From assembly GCA_049999725.1 (NCBI GenBank), contig JBNGIS010034005.1, positions 29,071 through 93,070 on the forward strand: 64,000 nucleotides of DNA, in the 5' to 3' direction. Position numbers and translations under genes: made by a program. This document shows, in pieces, positions 47,749 to 64,000 of this stretch. Position 1 is the first letter of the stretch. Each line of letters starts with the position of its first letter. This DNA is from Haplomitrium mnioides (lineage: Eukaryota > Marchantiophyta > Haplomitriopsida > Calobryales). The notes beneath the pieces are model-generated. The model was not told the origin of the DNA. It made no database searches and saw nothing but the letters and a program-made list of their open reading frames with translations.

Positions 47749-50700
47749 CTGGCATGGACCTCGAGGATATTCTGGCTGGCGATGCACACTCTCAGTGTAG
47801 GCCTTTTGTTGGTGTTTGACTCGGATCTATGTCGCCAGACGGAGGCATTTTCATGGTATTTTTGTTTCAATTCCTACTTCTGGCTATGTCTTCCCACGGT
47901 TTCGTAGGCGTGGGATAGATTTGGAACTGAAACTTTTAGCTTCAAGCGAAACAATAACAGGAAGCAAATGGCTGACATCTGATTTAAAGCTGAATAAGAG
48001 ATGGTCAGATGAATAAGGAGATGTACTGTAGTTTTATTTCCGGGATGTGATTTTGGAGCAGAACATGTTAAAGTGCAGGCCTGCAGAGTTGATTGAGTGA
48101 TGTAGTCACAGTTTGCAACAACTAAAGCAGAGAACTTACAAATACTAGCAATCATGTGATTTTCAATTTCATTGCGGGTACGATTTTTTTCTATACAGGA
48201 TTTTCGTAGAAAGGGAACTGCCTGCTGTAGTTTTAGGATTGCAGATTCTACTCTGGTGCGGTGTTGATAGGAAAACTATCGGCAAGCGGATGTCAGTGAG
48301 AGCGGTAGTGAACAGTTGAGGCTGACGTCGGGTAGTACGTTTTTCACTCGCGTGCATTTCATATGGACGTGCTACTCCCTACCAATTACACCACCGGAAG
48401 CATTTTTATCCCTCTTGTGTTTCTTGGGGTTTGTAATATTATATGTGCATTTCTTCGTGAAAGAGTAGTTTCTTTCCGACATTTCTGAATAGAGGATATT
48501 AGTTATTATGTACTTGTATGGTAAGAGCGTCTGCATTTTGTTGTGCTAATAGTGGAGAGTTTGTTGTGTGTCATATAACCGTGAAGAGTGTATGTGAACC
48601 AGTTTTGGCACCAAGAATGGTCAGTCGGTAGAAAGCGTTGCTCAGTTTGTGAATTAAATAAAACATTTCCTGGATGTTTGTTAGGTACGCAGCAGCATAC
48701 TATTTTCTGTTGCTTGTGACTGTGGTGCAATACTTTCGTACAGCTGGTTCGGCTCCAGGGTATGTATCCATTCGATTTCGAGAGTTTGTGTGATTACAAA
48801 TTTTAGGATACCCACTTGGAATAGTATTATTTATCTCGTTATGTTTTGTAAGTACATCTCCCGAGAATATCAATTATTTAATTAATACGTTGGAAGAGAC
48901 AAGGTACATTGCTAGTTATGTCTCCAACGTTGTTTATTGGTATAAAGATATCTCCAACAATTTTTATTGGTAATTTTTATTTGGAACCTTTTTTAGTTTT
49001 GCTGTTTTGAGGGATTAGACTATTGATCTGGGTTCGCTTGGTTGAACAGCTATGTTGTGGATGTGATGGAACAAGATAAGAATTTTGAGGCCAATTTTAA
49101 ATCTTCCCTGGATGGAAACAATAGGTACCGTTTGTCATTCTTCAAACTAATCTTGAGCATCTCCAGACATTCAATCTAAGCTTTCAATGTGTAGCCCCTT
49201 CGTCTGGCAGAAGTTTCTTTGCATTTTGTTACTGAGACGATGCCTTGCAAAAAGGGGATTCCTGATTGAGCAGATGTTGGTTTGCTTGTGAAAGGCAGTG
49301 CACCACGGACTCTTTCATCTGCATCTACAAGCCAACTAGCAGTTGATCTTAATGGTAGCTCGGAAAGTGTTCACATCAATATCTCAGAGAAGACCCCTTT
49401 GCTGGGAAGTTCCAGCAGTGTGCTGCAGCCAGTAATACCGGGCATTTGCGATAGGAAAGCGTTGTACAGTCAACCTAGCTTCCCAAGTGAGAGTAGGTTG
49501 GTCATCTTAAATGTTGCAATTGATTTACGTGGTAAAGGAAAACATCCTCATTTTTATTGCTAATAGCGGTGTTCTTATTCACTGTGTAGCATGATACCTT
49601 TGATGCATTTCTATTATCTCGTGATATTTATTTCTGCACTCGAAGGTTTTATAATGCTCTCTGGATCCTTGTGAATGGGCTTGCACGTGGATTGGCAACA
49701 GCAACTGGAGATGCCCTTATTGTAGGATATGGCAGGTAGTAATTTGTTTGGTTTATTGTTAGGGAATATTCTGTTCATATTGTTCAAACAAAGTTGGTCT
49801 CCCGCTTAAACTAGTGCGATTGTCTTCAAGTCATGAATTCTTTGTTGGTTAAATTTGTACAGCAGCCTTACTTACTGTTGTGGGTGCAGCCTCTGCGAAC
49901 AAAGCATTGCCATGACTGTGACAAGTGTGTGATGCGCTTCGACCACCATTGTGTCTGGCTAGGAACCTGTATTGGGCAGTCAAATCACCGGAAATTCTGG
50001 TAGTTATATTTCTAAAGCTTATGTTTCTGCGTATGTTGGGGATTTTGCCAGTAAGGTAGAGATAATAATGTACGCTCACAAAGTGAGAGATGCAGGAGAC
50101 CATTGCCTGGAGTTTGAATGATATTAACTCAGAAGAAATCAAGGGTATTACGGTTTGGAAATTTTGAAGAATGGTTTGATGCTTGGTTATCATCAAAGAA
50201 AGGGCATGATCTGAATGATGGTTTTGATACTTGTTTCGCTGGAGGGATTCTGGTACTCTGCATGCAAGATGTCTTTTTAGGTTTAGTTGGTTCTTCATTA
50301 TATTTTCTGAGTCTATTTTTTGCAACTATGGCAGGTGGTTTGTGTTCTGGGAAACAATTCTGTGTTTTTGGACTACCGTTTTGTACTTCTCAGCTTTCAG
50401 CAAAGATGAGAACTGGTGCGTTTGTACAACTAGCTTAAAAAACATAAAGAGTGCCTCCTTCTCCTAGTGCCTAGTACTTGCTGCCACTCTAAACTAGCCT
50501 GCTTGTCTACAGGTTGTTACATGATATCTTGGTGCTGGCAGTACTCACCGCTCTCTTGGCCACTTTGGCATTCCTCGTTACTCTGCTGATCTTTCATTCG
50601 TGAGTGACCTGGGTTTATGATTTCAAATGTGGTTACCTGGCAGCATAAACGTTTGCAAACTTGATTATATCCATGCGGCTCTTATGTCAGAGCAGAGTCT

Positions 50701-51173
50701 AACTATGATTGCTGATTCGTAACTTGGCAGCTATTTGGTGGTTACTAATCAGACTACTTACGAAAAAACACGGAGAAGACGCATAACTTACCTCAAGTAA
50801 GGTTTACTTTTCCAAGAAAAGAGTAAAAACTTGGTTCTTGTCAGGGTAGTCAAAGAGCGTTTCAAACTCGATGCTGCATGTGTTTATCATCCAGTACATG
50901 GGATACTTTGATAACTACTTGTCAAGTGATCAATTGGCTTTCGTCTATACGGGGAGCAATTTTTACTTAAACATGTTAGATTTGTTCGTTGTGTGCAGGA
51001 GCTACCCTGACAGCGTCTATCCTTTTAGCAACGGTGTTACGAGCAATGTGTCAACGTTTTGTTGCAGTCCAAGTGATACCTATCCTATTTATTCCCTTCC
51101 AAACATGGCTGATGTGCAAGCTCAACTTAGATCAAGAAAATGGTGGGAATTCGATTACGTTTGTTGTCATTAG
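47749..51173 (+). CDS. PAT10: DHHC S-acyltransferase, PAT10 type (5' end unresolved)
   Basis: Membrane palmitoyltransferase. Resolved exons: 47749-47855, 48685-48759, 49050-49124, 49299-49496, 49702-49735, 49890-49999, 50335-50415, 50513-50599, 50731-50796, 50999-51173. They are phase-consistent over 335 residues. A membrane segment ([16 protein letters not shown]) and [13 protein letters not shown] come first, then SAPGYVVD. The Cys-rich domain reads [32 protein letters not shown], with the catalytic DHHC. Two more membrane segments follow, then TNQTTYE (TTxE motif), RRRRITYL and YPFSNGV. The C-terminus ends VCCH, recalling the C-terminal cysteines of PAT10. PAT10 in Arabidopsis acts at Golgi and vacuole membranes. 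About 30 N-terminal residues and the start codon are missing from this model. A 34-bp exon carries CPYC. Confidence 0.88.
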
Positions 51174-52526
51174 TCTAAAAGTGGGGATGAGAGTGTTATT
51201 TTGTTTCTTAATTCATAGATCTGACTATATTTTATGAAAATGGGTTTGTTACCATTTCCTTGCAAAAGTAAAGTTCACGAATTTTGCTTCAACCGAAGTT
51301 CTGTCTGATGGAGCTGGCGCGGGCACACTAACATGTAACGCCCTCTTTTTTGTATTACTGAAATCTACACCTAAGAATTTCAGTCGGATGAGAAGCTGGC
51401 ATTCACTTGGCTGATCGTCAGCCCGCCGCCGCACAGTGCTTGTCTATACTTGTGGGGTACTTGCTACCACAGACGAGTGATTCTTTGGCATGATAACAAA
51501 AACAATGGGCTCTCTTGTCCAGATGTTTACCTAGACCTTGCGTCTGCTCAGCATCCTTCGTACACAACGTGTACCACTACTGTTACCTGCTCTGCCTCAG
51601 TACATCAGGTCAGGAGAACATTCTCCTGTTATGAAGCATGATTGCTTTATTGTCATCATGATGCAAAATGTGATACATGTTGATGTCTGGAGCAGCTGTG
51701 ACGCATCCTATTATATAAAACAGGTTATCATTCCAATAACTAACTATATTACATTGAAAACTTCACCAGTCAGGATCCAAATTCCAAAGTGAAGACTCAT
51801 CACCAATCCCATCAACCCTTTTTGGTTTGATTAGAAATTTGTTGATCGAAAAGCTGACGAAGTAAACATGCAAATCGATCCTCGATACCTGTGAAGAGTA
51901 AATGGTGAAGTCAAAGGCAGTTTGTTGAGACAAGCGTGTAGATGCTGTGGAATGATGCCTTGTTCAGCGGGTGCCAATGCACCCAGAAAAAGATTTCACA
52001 GCCCACTTCTCCATACTCCACAAAAGGCTCTTAGAACACAGAAAGAACTAAAGAGCCACCGCCACTGCGAAGGTGTACCGTCGTTAGCGAGCGTAAAAGT
52101 CAATTTCCCTACTTCTAACTACGTCCCGAAGGAGGAGAAAAGGAGCCGCGGTTTTGCCGGTTGTGCTAAACATTCGAACCCAGACACGAGTCTTACCGTT
52201 GTCCCCGCCTCGGTTCTTGCTTCGACATGTGCATCTGTTCCTTAGGGAAATGGCACCGTCATCGCTGGATACGACAAGCTGTGCAAGTTGGGTTCACTCC
52301 ACAACTGCGCGAGCGACGGTGACGGCGCCGGCTGAATCGACCGTCTGCATGGGCCGCGTTTTAGTCCGGCGTTACAGTGCTGAGAAGATTTTGATGAGGT
52401 TGCAGGACGAATGCGCGATTGATTGAATTGAAGGCACATTGATCCATCCATTTCTTCAATGCTTTAGTCATTTCTTCATCGATTTCGAGGTTGTGAAAGA
52501 GCAATCAGCTACGGTGGCGCGGAATT
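51174..52526. other. Intergenic region before the receptor kinase
   Basis: Presumably the PAT10 3' untranslated region and the promoter/leader of the LRR receptor kinase. Short frames (for example 51922-52245) lack recognisable domains. No repeat family is seen. Confidence 0.5.
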
Positions 52527-57582
<5,056 letters not shown>

Positions 57583-58179
57583 CGGCAAGAGGAAGCTCTG
57601 TATATTGGAGCAAAGGCGCAGAACGATAACTCTCGTCCATGATCCTGCCAAAGTTTCTGTGAAACAAATATCGGAGTAAGTACTCTATGAAGATATCATC
57701 ATGCCCTGGATTCTTCCCAGGACTTTCGTGATGAACATACCCGGTCAGCGGCCACTCCTCAACAGCGCTCAAGTGTATACTAGATCGATCGTTGCGCACT
57801 CCCGTATTCTTGACCAACAACCACAGATTGAAACCCTTGTCACTCCGACCATTTCTAGAAAATTCAGTTCAGTTCAGTTCCTTCTCACAATGCCAAATCT
57901 GAAGTTCTGCACCACAGAACAGAGCATCGCATCAGTTGAAGCGCACAATAATCTCAACAACTGAGAATCCACAAAAGAAAGTCCTAGTTTACATTGAGAC
58001 CAGGCAGAATTGTCAACACGCATTTGACAGTTATTGATTATGCTATGGATAATGCCAGAGTTACACATCCTATTTGCATTCTGTCAGTGATTTTGTTCCT
58101 CTAATATGGATATTTACCAGAGCAAAGTAACTCTTGAGAATTTGATTCCAAGTAGATAGTAAAACCTCATTCAACTCTA
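57583..58179 (+). other. 3' flank of the receptor kinase
   Basis: Likely the 3' untranslated region and spacer before the satellite. No gene or repeat is supported. Confidence 0.55.
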
Positions 58180-61100
58180 AAATGCTGAAGTCAAGTGAAC
58201 TCCTTTCACGAACACTCAATGTTGCAGCCATGGATCAATGCTGTATGTTGAAGTCTCGTGAAATCCTTCACAAATTCTTAATACTGGGCATGGATCAATG
58301 CTGTATGTACTTAATACTGGGCATGGATCAATGCTGTATGTTGAAGTCACTTGAACTCCTTTCACAAAGACCCAATGTTGCTCGCATGGATCAATGTTGT
58401 ATGTTGAAGTCACGTGAACTCCATTCACAAAGACATAATGTTGCATGCATCAATGCTGTATGTTGAAGTCAAGTGAACAACTTTCATAAATACTTAATGT
58501 TGTACGCATGGATCAATGCTGTATGTTGAAGTCAACTCCTTTCACAAAGACCTAATGTAACACGCATGGATCAATGCTTTNNNNNNNNNNTGTATGTTGA
58601 AGTCACCTGAACTCCTTTCACAAATACTTAATGTTGCACACATGGGTCAATGCTGTATGTTGAAGTACCGTGAACTCCTTTCACAAAAACCTAATGTAAC
58701 ACGCATGGATCAATGCTTTACGTTGAAGTCACATGAACTCCTTTCACAAATACTTAATGTTGCACGCATGTATCAATGATGTATGTTGAAGTCACGTGAA
58801 CTCCATTCACAAATAACTAATGTTGCACGCATGGATCAATGCTATATAATGAAGTCACGTGAGCTCTATTCACAAATACTTAATGTTGTACATATGGATC
58901 AATGCTATATAATGAAGTCACGTGAGCTCTATTCACAAATAACTAATGTTGCATGCATGTATCAATGTTGTATCAATGTTGTATGTTTAAGTCATGTGAA
59001 CTTCTTTCACAATGACCTAATGTTGTATGCATAGATCAATGCTGTATGTTGAAGTCACCTGAACTCCTTTCACAAATATTTAATGTTGCACACATGGGTC
59101 AATGCTGTATGTTGAAGGCCCGTGAACTCCTTTCACAAAGACCTAATGTAACACGCATGGATCAATGCTTTACGTTGAAGTCACGTGAGCTACTTTTATG
59201 AATAGTTAATATTGCACGCATCTATCAATGCTGTATGTTGAAGTCACGTGAACTCCATTCACAAATAACTAATGTTGCACGCATGGATCAATGCTATATA
59301 ATGAATTCACGTGAGCTCTATTCACAAATAACTAATGTTGCACGCATGTATCAATGTTGTATCAATGTTGTATGTTGAAGTCATGTGAACTTCTTTCACA
59401 ACGACCTAATGTTGCATGTATAGATCAATGTTGTATGTTGAAGTCACCTGAACTCCTTTCACAAATACTTAATGTTGCACACATGGATCAATGCTGTATG
59501 TTGAAGTCCCATGAACTCCTTTCACAAAGACCTAATATAACACGCATAGATCAATGCTATACGTTGAAGTCACGTGAACTCCTTTCACAAATACTTAATG
59601 TTGCACGCATGTATCAATGCTGTATGTTGAAGTCACGTGAACTCCATTTACAAATAACTAATGTTGCATGCATGGATCAATGGTATATAATGAAGTCACG
59701 TGAGCTCTATTCACAAATACTTAATGTTGCACGTATGGATCAATGCTATATAATGAAGTCATGTGAGCTCTATTCACAAATACCTAATGTTGCACGTATG
59801 TATCAATGATGTATGTTGAAGTCATGTGAACTTTTTTCACAATCACCTAATGTTGCATGTATAGATCAATGCTGTATGTTGAAGTCACCTGAACTCCTTT
59901 CACAAATACATAATGTTGCACACATGGGTCAATGCTTTATGTTGAAGTCCCGTGAACTCCTTTCACAAAGACCTAATGTAACACGCATGGATCAATGCTA
60001 TACGTTGAAGTCATGTGAACTCCTTTCACAAATACTTAATGTTGCACGCATGTATCAATGCTGTATGTTGAAGTCACGTAAACTTCTTTCACAAATAACT
60101 AATGTTGCATGCATGGATCAATGCTATATAATGAAGTCACGTGAGCTCTATTCACAAATACTTAATGTTGCACGTATGATCAATGCTATATAATGAAGTC
60201 ACGTGAGCTCTATTCACAAATACCTAATGTTGCACGCATGTATCAATGTTGTATGTTGAAGTCATCTGAACTTCTTTCACAATGACCTAATGTTGCATGT
60301 ATAGATCAATGATGTATCTTGAAGTCACTTGAACTCCTTTCACAAATACTTAATGTTGCACACATCGGTAAATGCTATATGTTGAAGTCCCATGAACTTG
60401 TTTCACAAAGACCTAATGAAATACACTTGGATCAATGCTATACGTTGAAGTCACATGAACTCCTTTCACAAATACTTAATGTTGCACGCATGTATCAATG
60501 TTGTATATTGAAGTCACGTGAACTCCATTCACAAATAACTAGTGTAGTGTTGCACGCATGGATCAATGCTATATAATGAAGTCACGTGAGCTCTATTCAC
60601 AAATACTTAATGTTACACGTATGGATCAATGCTATATAATGAAGTCACGTGAGCTCTATTCACAAATACCTAATGTTGCACGTATGTATCAATGCTGTAT
60701 GTTGAAGTCATGTGAACTTCTTTCACAATGACCGAATGTTGCATGTATAGATCAATGTTGTATGTTGAAGTCACTTGAACTCATTTCACAAATACTTCAT
60801 GTTGCACACATAGGTCAATGCTGTATGTTGAAGTTCCGTGAACTTCTTTCACAAAGACCTAATGTAACACGCATGGATCAATACTATACGTTGAAGTCAC
60901 GTGAACTCCTTTCACAAATACTTCATGTTGCACGCATGTATCAATATTGTATCTTCAAGTCACATAAACTCCATTCACAAATAACTAATGTTGCAACATG
61001 GATCAATGGTGTATGTTGAAGTCACGTGAACTACTTTCACAAATACTTAATATTGCACGCATGGATCAATGTTGTATGTTGAAGTCTTTTGAACTCCTTT

Positions 61101-61403
61101 CCTAAATACTTAATGTTGCACACATGGATCAATGCTGTATGTTGAAGTCCTGTGAACTCCTTTCACAAAGACCTAATGTAACACGCATGGATCAATGCTA
61201 TACGTTGAAGTTACGTGAACTACTTTCACAAATACTTAATGTTGCATGCATGTATCAATGCTTTATGTTGAAGTCTCGTGAACTCCATTCACAAATAACT
61301 AATGTTACACGCATGGATCAATGCTGTATGTTGAAGTCATGTGAACTTCTTTCACAAATACTTAATGTTGCATGTATGGATCAATGATATATAATGAAGT
61401 CAC
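58180..61403. repeat. 63-bp satellite with 441-bp higher-order repeat
   Basis: About 50 head-to-tail monomers of 63 bp, typified by TTGAAGTCACGTGAACTCC, TTTCACAAATACTTAATGTT and GCACGCATGGATCAATGCTG. The monomer type GAAGTCAC(C/T)TGAACTCC recurs at 58600, 59051, 59440, 59881, 60321, 60767 and (variant) 61081. Most intervals are 440-451 bp, i.e. seven monomers, and the shorter ones (389, 314) are six or five. Because 63 is divisible by three and the consensus lacks stops in one frame, long open frames appear. I regard them as a by-product. Ten Ns at 58581-58590 lie inside the array. Confidence 0.93.
58581..58590. other. Assembly gap (10 N)
   Basis: Ten Ns within the 63-bp satellite. The array length is therefore a minimum. 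Confidence 0.95.
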
Positions 61404-64000
61404 TGTCAGCCGATAGTTTGGAGCACTGAGGCTGAACTCACGAAATCGGAAGCACCACTGACCACATTGTTCCATTTGCAAGTGTGAAGGCCCTAAGGAA
61501 CATATGATTACCTCAAACAGCTGTTAAGAGCAAGGTGCATGAGTCCTGGGAGGGAAACAGGATCATGGCGGAGGGGAGGAGGAAGGAGAGCAGTGATCGC
61601 CAACCAGGGGAGGGGCCCCATTCTCAATTTCAAAGCAGGCCAGGGGGAATCCGTGGGCCTAAGGAGGATGCGGGGATGGGAGCTGGGGAGAAGGAATAGA
61701 GCAGCCACCCATGGCGGGGCAATCGCAGGAGGAAGAAGAGGGGATCAACAACAAGGAAGCCCGAAGGCACTCTGAAGGAAGGCAAATCGCGGGGGTCTTG
61801 CAGCGGCCACAAATCGGGAAACGAGCATTAGGAGCTGAGAGGAGGAGGTGAGATCTCCACAAGCGCAAGCAAGGCCAGGGAAGAGGGACGCCTCGATCCC
61901 GCAAGCAAGAGCGAACCTTGCCGAGGCCGATCGAACACTCCATCCGACTCGGTAAGTCCTGGCAGAAGAGTGGAGTCCCCGAAGGGTCCCGCGAGATTCC
62001 ACGGAAACGTGGCATCTCTTGAGCCCTTCGCGGGATTCCACGGACGACATGGCGGCACCAGGAGGCCCGCGGGTTTGCGAAAAGGCGCCTCCCTAAGTGG
62101 GGAGCCCACTCAGTGGGGTTCCGATACGTCTTACGACGTGGGACACCCCGGTTAAGAGGGATCTACGAGGAACCCAACAGGGGAGCAAGGAAAGAGGCCC
62201 GAAACAACGACTTATCGCAAGTCTGGCTGAAGGAAATCAGGAGAGTGCCAGAAGGGCGACATATCAAAGATCCGAGAGGAGGAGGAGCGCGGAAGCCGAA
62301 GGGGCGACCTAGCGCAGATTCGCCAAAGAGGAAACACGGAGGAGAGCCGAAAGGGGGACTGATCACTGATCTGACCGAAGAAGAGCGAGTGAAGGCGAAA
62401 AGACGACTTGTCGGCAAATCGGTTCGAACGACGCGCATCAGTAGCGAAGCAGTGACCCAGCGCAGACCGTCCAACGGGAAGAAGGCAGAGCTAGAAGGGC
62501 GATATGGCGCCTATCCGGTGGGGGGAAATGAAGGGCACGGCGGAATGACAACATATCGGCGAATCGGCAAGCGAGATAAGAGCGGCCGGCAAATGAAGCT
62601 AACGCTGGTGCGACCGACGGAGGAGCTACCGGCGCCGAAAGGGTGACATTGCGCCGCTTCGGCATCCAAAAGATAAAAGTTCGACGGGTGCTGCAGAAGG
62701 TTTGAAAGAGGCGAACGGTCCGAAAAGGCCTAGTAGTTCTTATAGCAAGATTTTGGTAGAGTTAATGAAGCTAGCCTCAAGCGCGAATAGTTCTTACTTC
62801 GAAGGTACAACGAAACGGTGACATCGACACTGTTCTTATTCGGCGAGCAGAGGAAGTCCGCGGTTCTACGGATGACGTGGCGAGCGCAGGTTGTTCGCGG
62901 GAGGCTTCGGAAACGTGGCATGCTGGGAAGCAAGGACAGGTTTCCGGGGGTCAACATCGGATGGAGGTCAGCGCGACGGTCCGCCTACCCCTTTGTGGGG
63001 CGGCGGCGGACGGCGGCCTTCGGAGGACGTGGCGACTCCAGGGACCCCGAGGCAATCCACGGGACACGTGGCGCTAGGAGAGGAGTCCACTTGACCTCGG
63101 GCAACGTGCGGGTCAACGACGGAGGAGAGGTCAGCGCGGCGATTAGCCTACTCCCCCGCGGGGCGGCGTCGGAAGGTGGTGCAACGAGCAACGTGGCGCG
63201 AGGAGAGGAAAGAAGCATCTACGGGGGGATCTAAGGAGATTCTCTGAAGTGGGTTCCATGGGGTACTGCGGAACTCGGTTCCGACGGCCTCTTCGGACTT
63301 GCTCCTGCGGGAATCTGCGGAATCTCTTCTCGCAAGATTCCTCGGAGTTGTTACCGTTGACCTAGTGTTTCCTTCGATCAACTGCAGGACACGCGGCGCA
63401 CGCTACTTGTCCATTTCAACGGGATTAACTGACCAGCCCCACGCGTCGTCACCTCCCAGCTCTAGGGAGCAAAACAGGATTAACGACCTTTTGTGGGGTT
63501 GGGCTCGCGAGTTGCGGGGGAGTATACCTGGGCGACATTCGAATTCTTCAAGGTTGATGCATGGGCGATTGTAGGAAGTGACAGCGACCGCAAGACAAGT
63601 GACTTGCGCATGGTAAGGCATGGGTGGAGAGTTCAGTGAGGAGATGCGTGAAGCGGGTGTACTAGCTCTAGGGGGCCAGGGGGACTCGGAGGTGGACTGG
63701 AGGGGCGCCGAGAATCGCAGAGTGAGGAGCTCTGGATGCTCGAGCGATCCAGGTGAACTCGTCTTTGCCGGTGGACCAGAGCAAAGGTGTATCGATATAT
63801 GAATCGAAGGAATTCTTGGTCTGCCGAGAACTAAGGAGGGGCTGCCAAGTGAGGAGCTTGGAGTCTCTCGGCAAGTTCTTATGCAAGTGCATCAGCCCAG
63901 AGCGCTCAGAGGACGCTCTGGTGTGTATTCTTCTTCAAGTGGAGCTGAAAAGGGGGGGGGGCTGTGCCAGTGCCGGTGCACTGCATAGTAAGACTCGTCG
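61404..64000. mobile_element. Second copy of the GC-rich LTR, truncated by window end
   Basis: Begins TGTCAGCCGATAG directly after satellite sequence; GTCAC at 61399-61403 would be the target site. It matches the solo LTR at 19480-21663 at its start (TGTCAGC), through AGCGGCCACA-type sequence near 61802, and very closely from 63670 to 64000. The middle, about 62100-63530, is GC-rich and has no counterpart in the solo copy. It holds six ACGTGGC motifs (62007, 62875, 62913, 63027, 63066, 63191). If the terminal ~0.9 kb seen in the solo copy also follows here, the full LTR exceeds 3.4 kb. The short high-GC open frames carry no recognised domain. Confidence 0.75.

Noticed and set aside
59354-60193. 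Long open frames as a repeat protein gene
   Set aside because: They arise from the 63-bp satellite period. Initiation, splicing and domain evidence are all missing.
58180-61403. CRISPR array
   Set aside because: Monomers are contiguous and similar along their full length, with no unique spacers, and the DNA is a plant nuclear genome.
58180-61403. Centromeric satellite
   Set aside because: Higher-order structure alone is not enough. The array is only ~3 kb in view and adjoins an intact gene.
61539-63802. GC-rich open frames as genes
   Set aside because: Overlapping frames on both strands, low-complexity composition, inside an LTR that is non-coding in the solo copy.

Overview
The window is nuclear DNA from a land plant. 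Evidence: a thylakoid-lumen cyclophilin of the CYP28 type, a plant-type LRR receptor kinase of the LRR-VIII-1 group, a Pti1-like cytoplasmic kinase, GT-AG introns, and LTR retrotransposons primed by initiator-tRNA-Met-type sites. The divergence of the proteins from flowering-plant relatives I know suggests a bryophyte such as a moss, but I cannot name the species and that point is inference. Gene models were built by joining exons with consistent GT-AG boundaries and phase, not from transcript data.

Layout. Positions 1-10904 hold copies of one Ty3/gypsy chromovirus family. An outer copy (its 3' end and 3' LTR) was entered by a second copy inside its LTR (372-5262, 5-bp target duplication). 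Then come a ~59-bp tandem repeat, a stretch with recurring perfect hairpins, and a third copy truncated at its 3' end (6918-10904). Positions 10905-15127 are low-copy repeats and duplicated blocks with no gene I can recognise. An intronless minus-strand Sec61-beta gene lies at 15128-15436. Positions 15437-17975 hold a repeat-rich leader, a decayed copy of the first exon of the signal peptide peptidase gene and a ~37-bp tandem repeat. Positions 17976-25421 are a complete minus-strand chromovirus (target duplication ATCGT) that sits inside a decayed Ty1/copia element and was itself hit by a 2.18-kb GC-rich solo LTR of a different family (19480-21663, target duplication CATAG).

Positions 27641-57582 are a gene-rich block: signal peptide peptidase (SPP, 11 exons), Pti1-like kinase (7 exons), a conserved WD40-like protein (8 exons), a CYP28-type cyclophilin (3 exons, minus strand), a PAT10-type DHHC S-acyltransferase (10 exons resolved, 5' end not found) and an LRR-VIII-1 receptor kinase (19 exons). 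Sec61-beta and SPP both act in the ER membrane. The receptor kinase, the Pti1-like kinase and the S-acyltransferase are all membrane-linked signalling proteins, but nothing in the sequence shows that they are co-regulated.

Positions 58180-61403 are a 63-bp satellite with a seven-monomer (~441-bp) higher-order repeat, carrying the palindrome TCACGTGA in many monomers. It ends at a second, longer copy of the GC-rich LTR (61404 to the window end), which contains six ACGTGGC motifs. All three 10-N gaps in the assembly fall inside tandem repeats.
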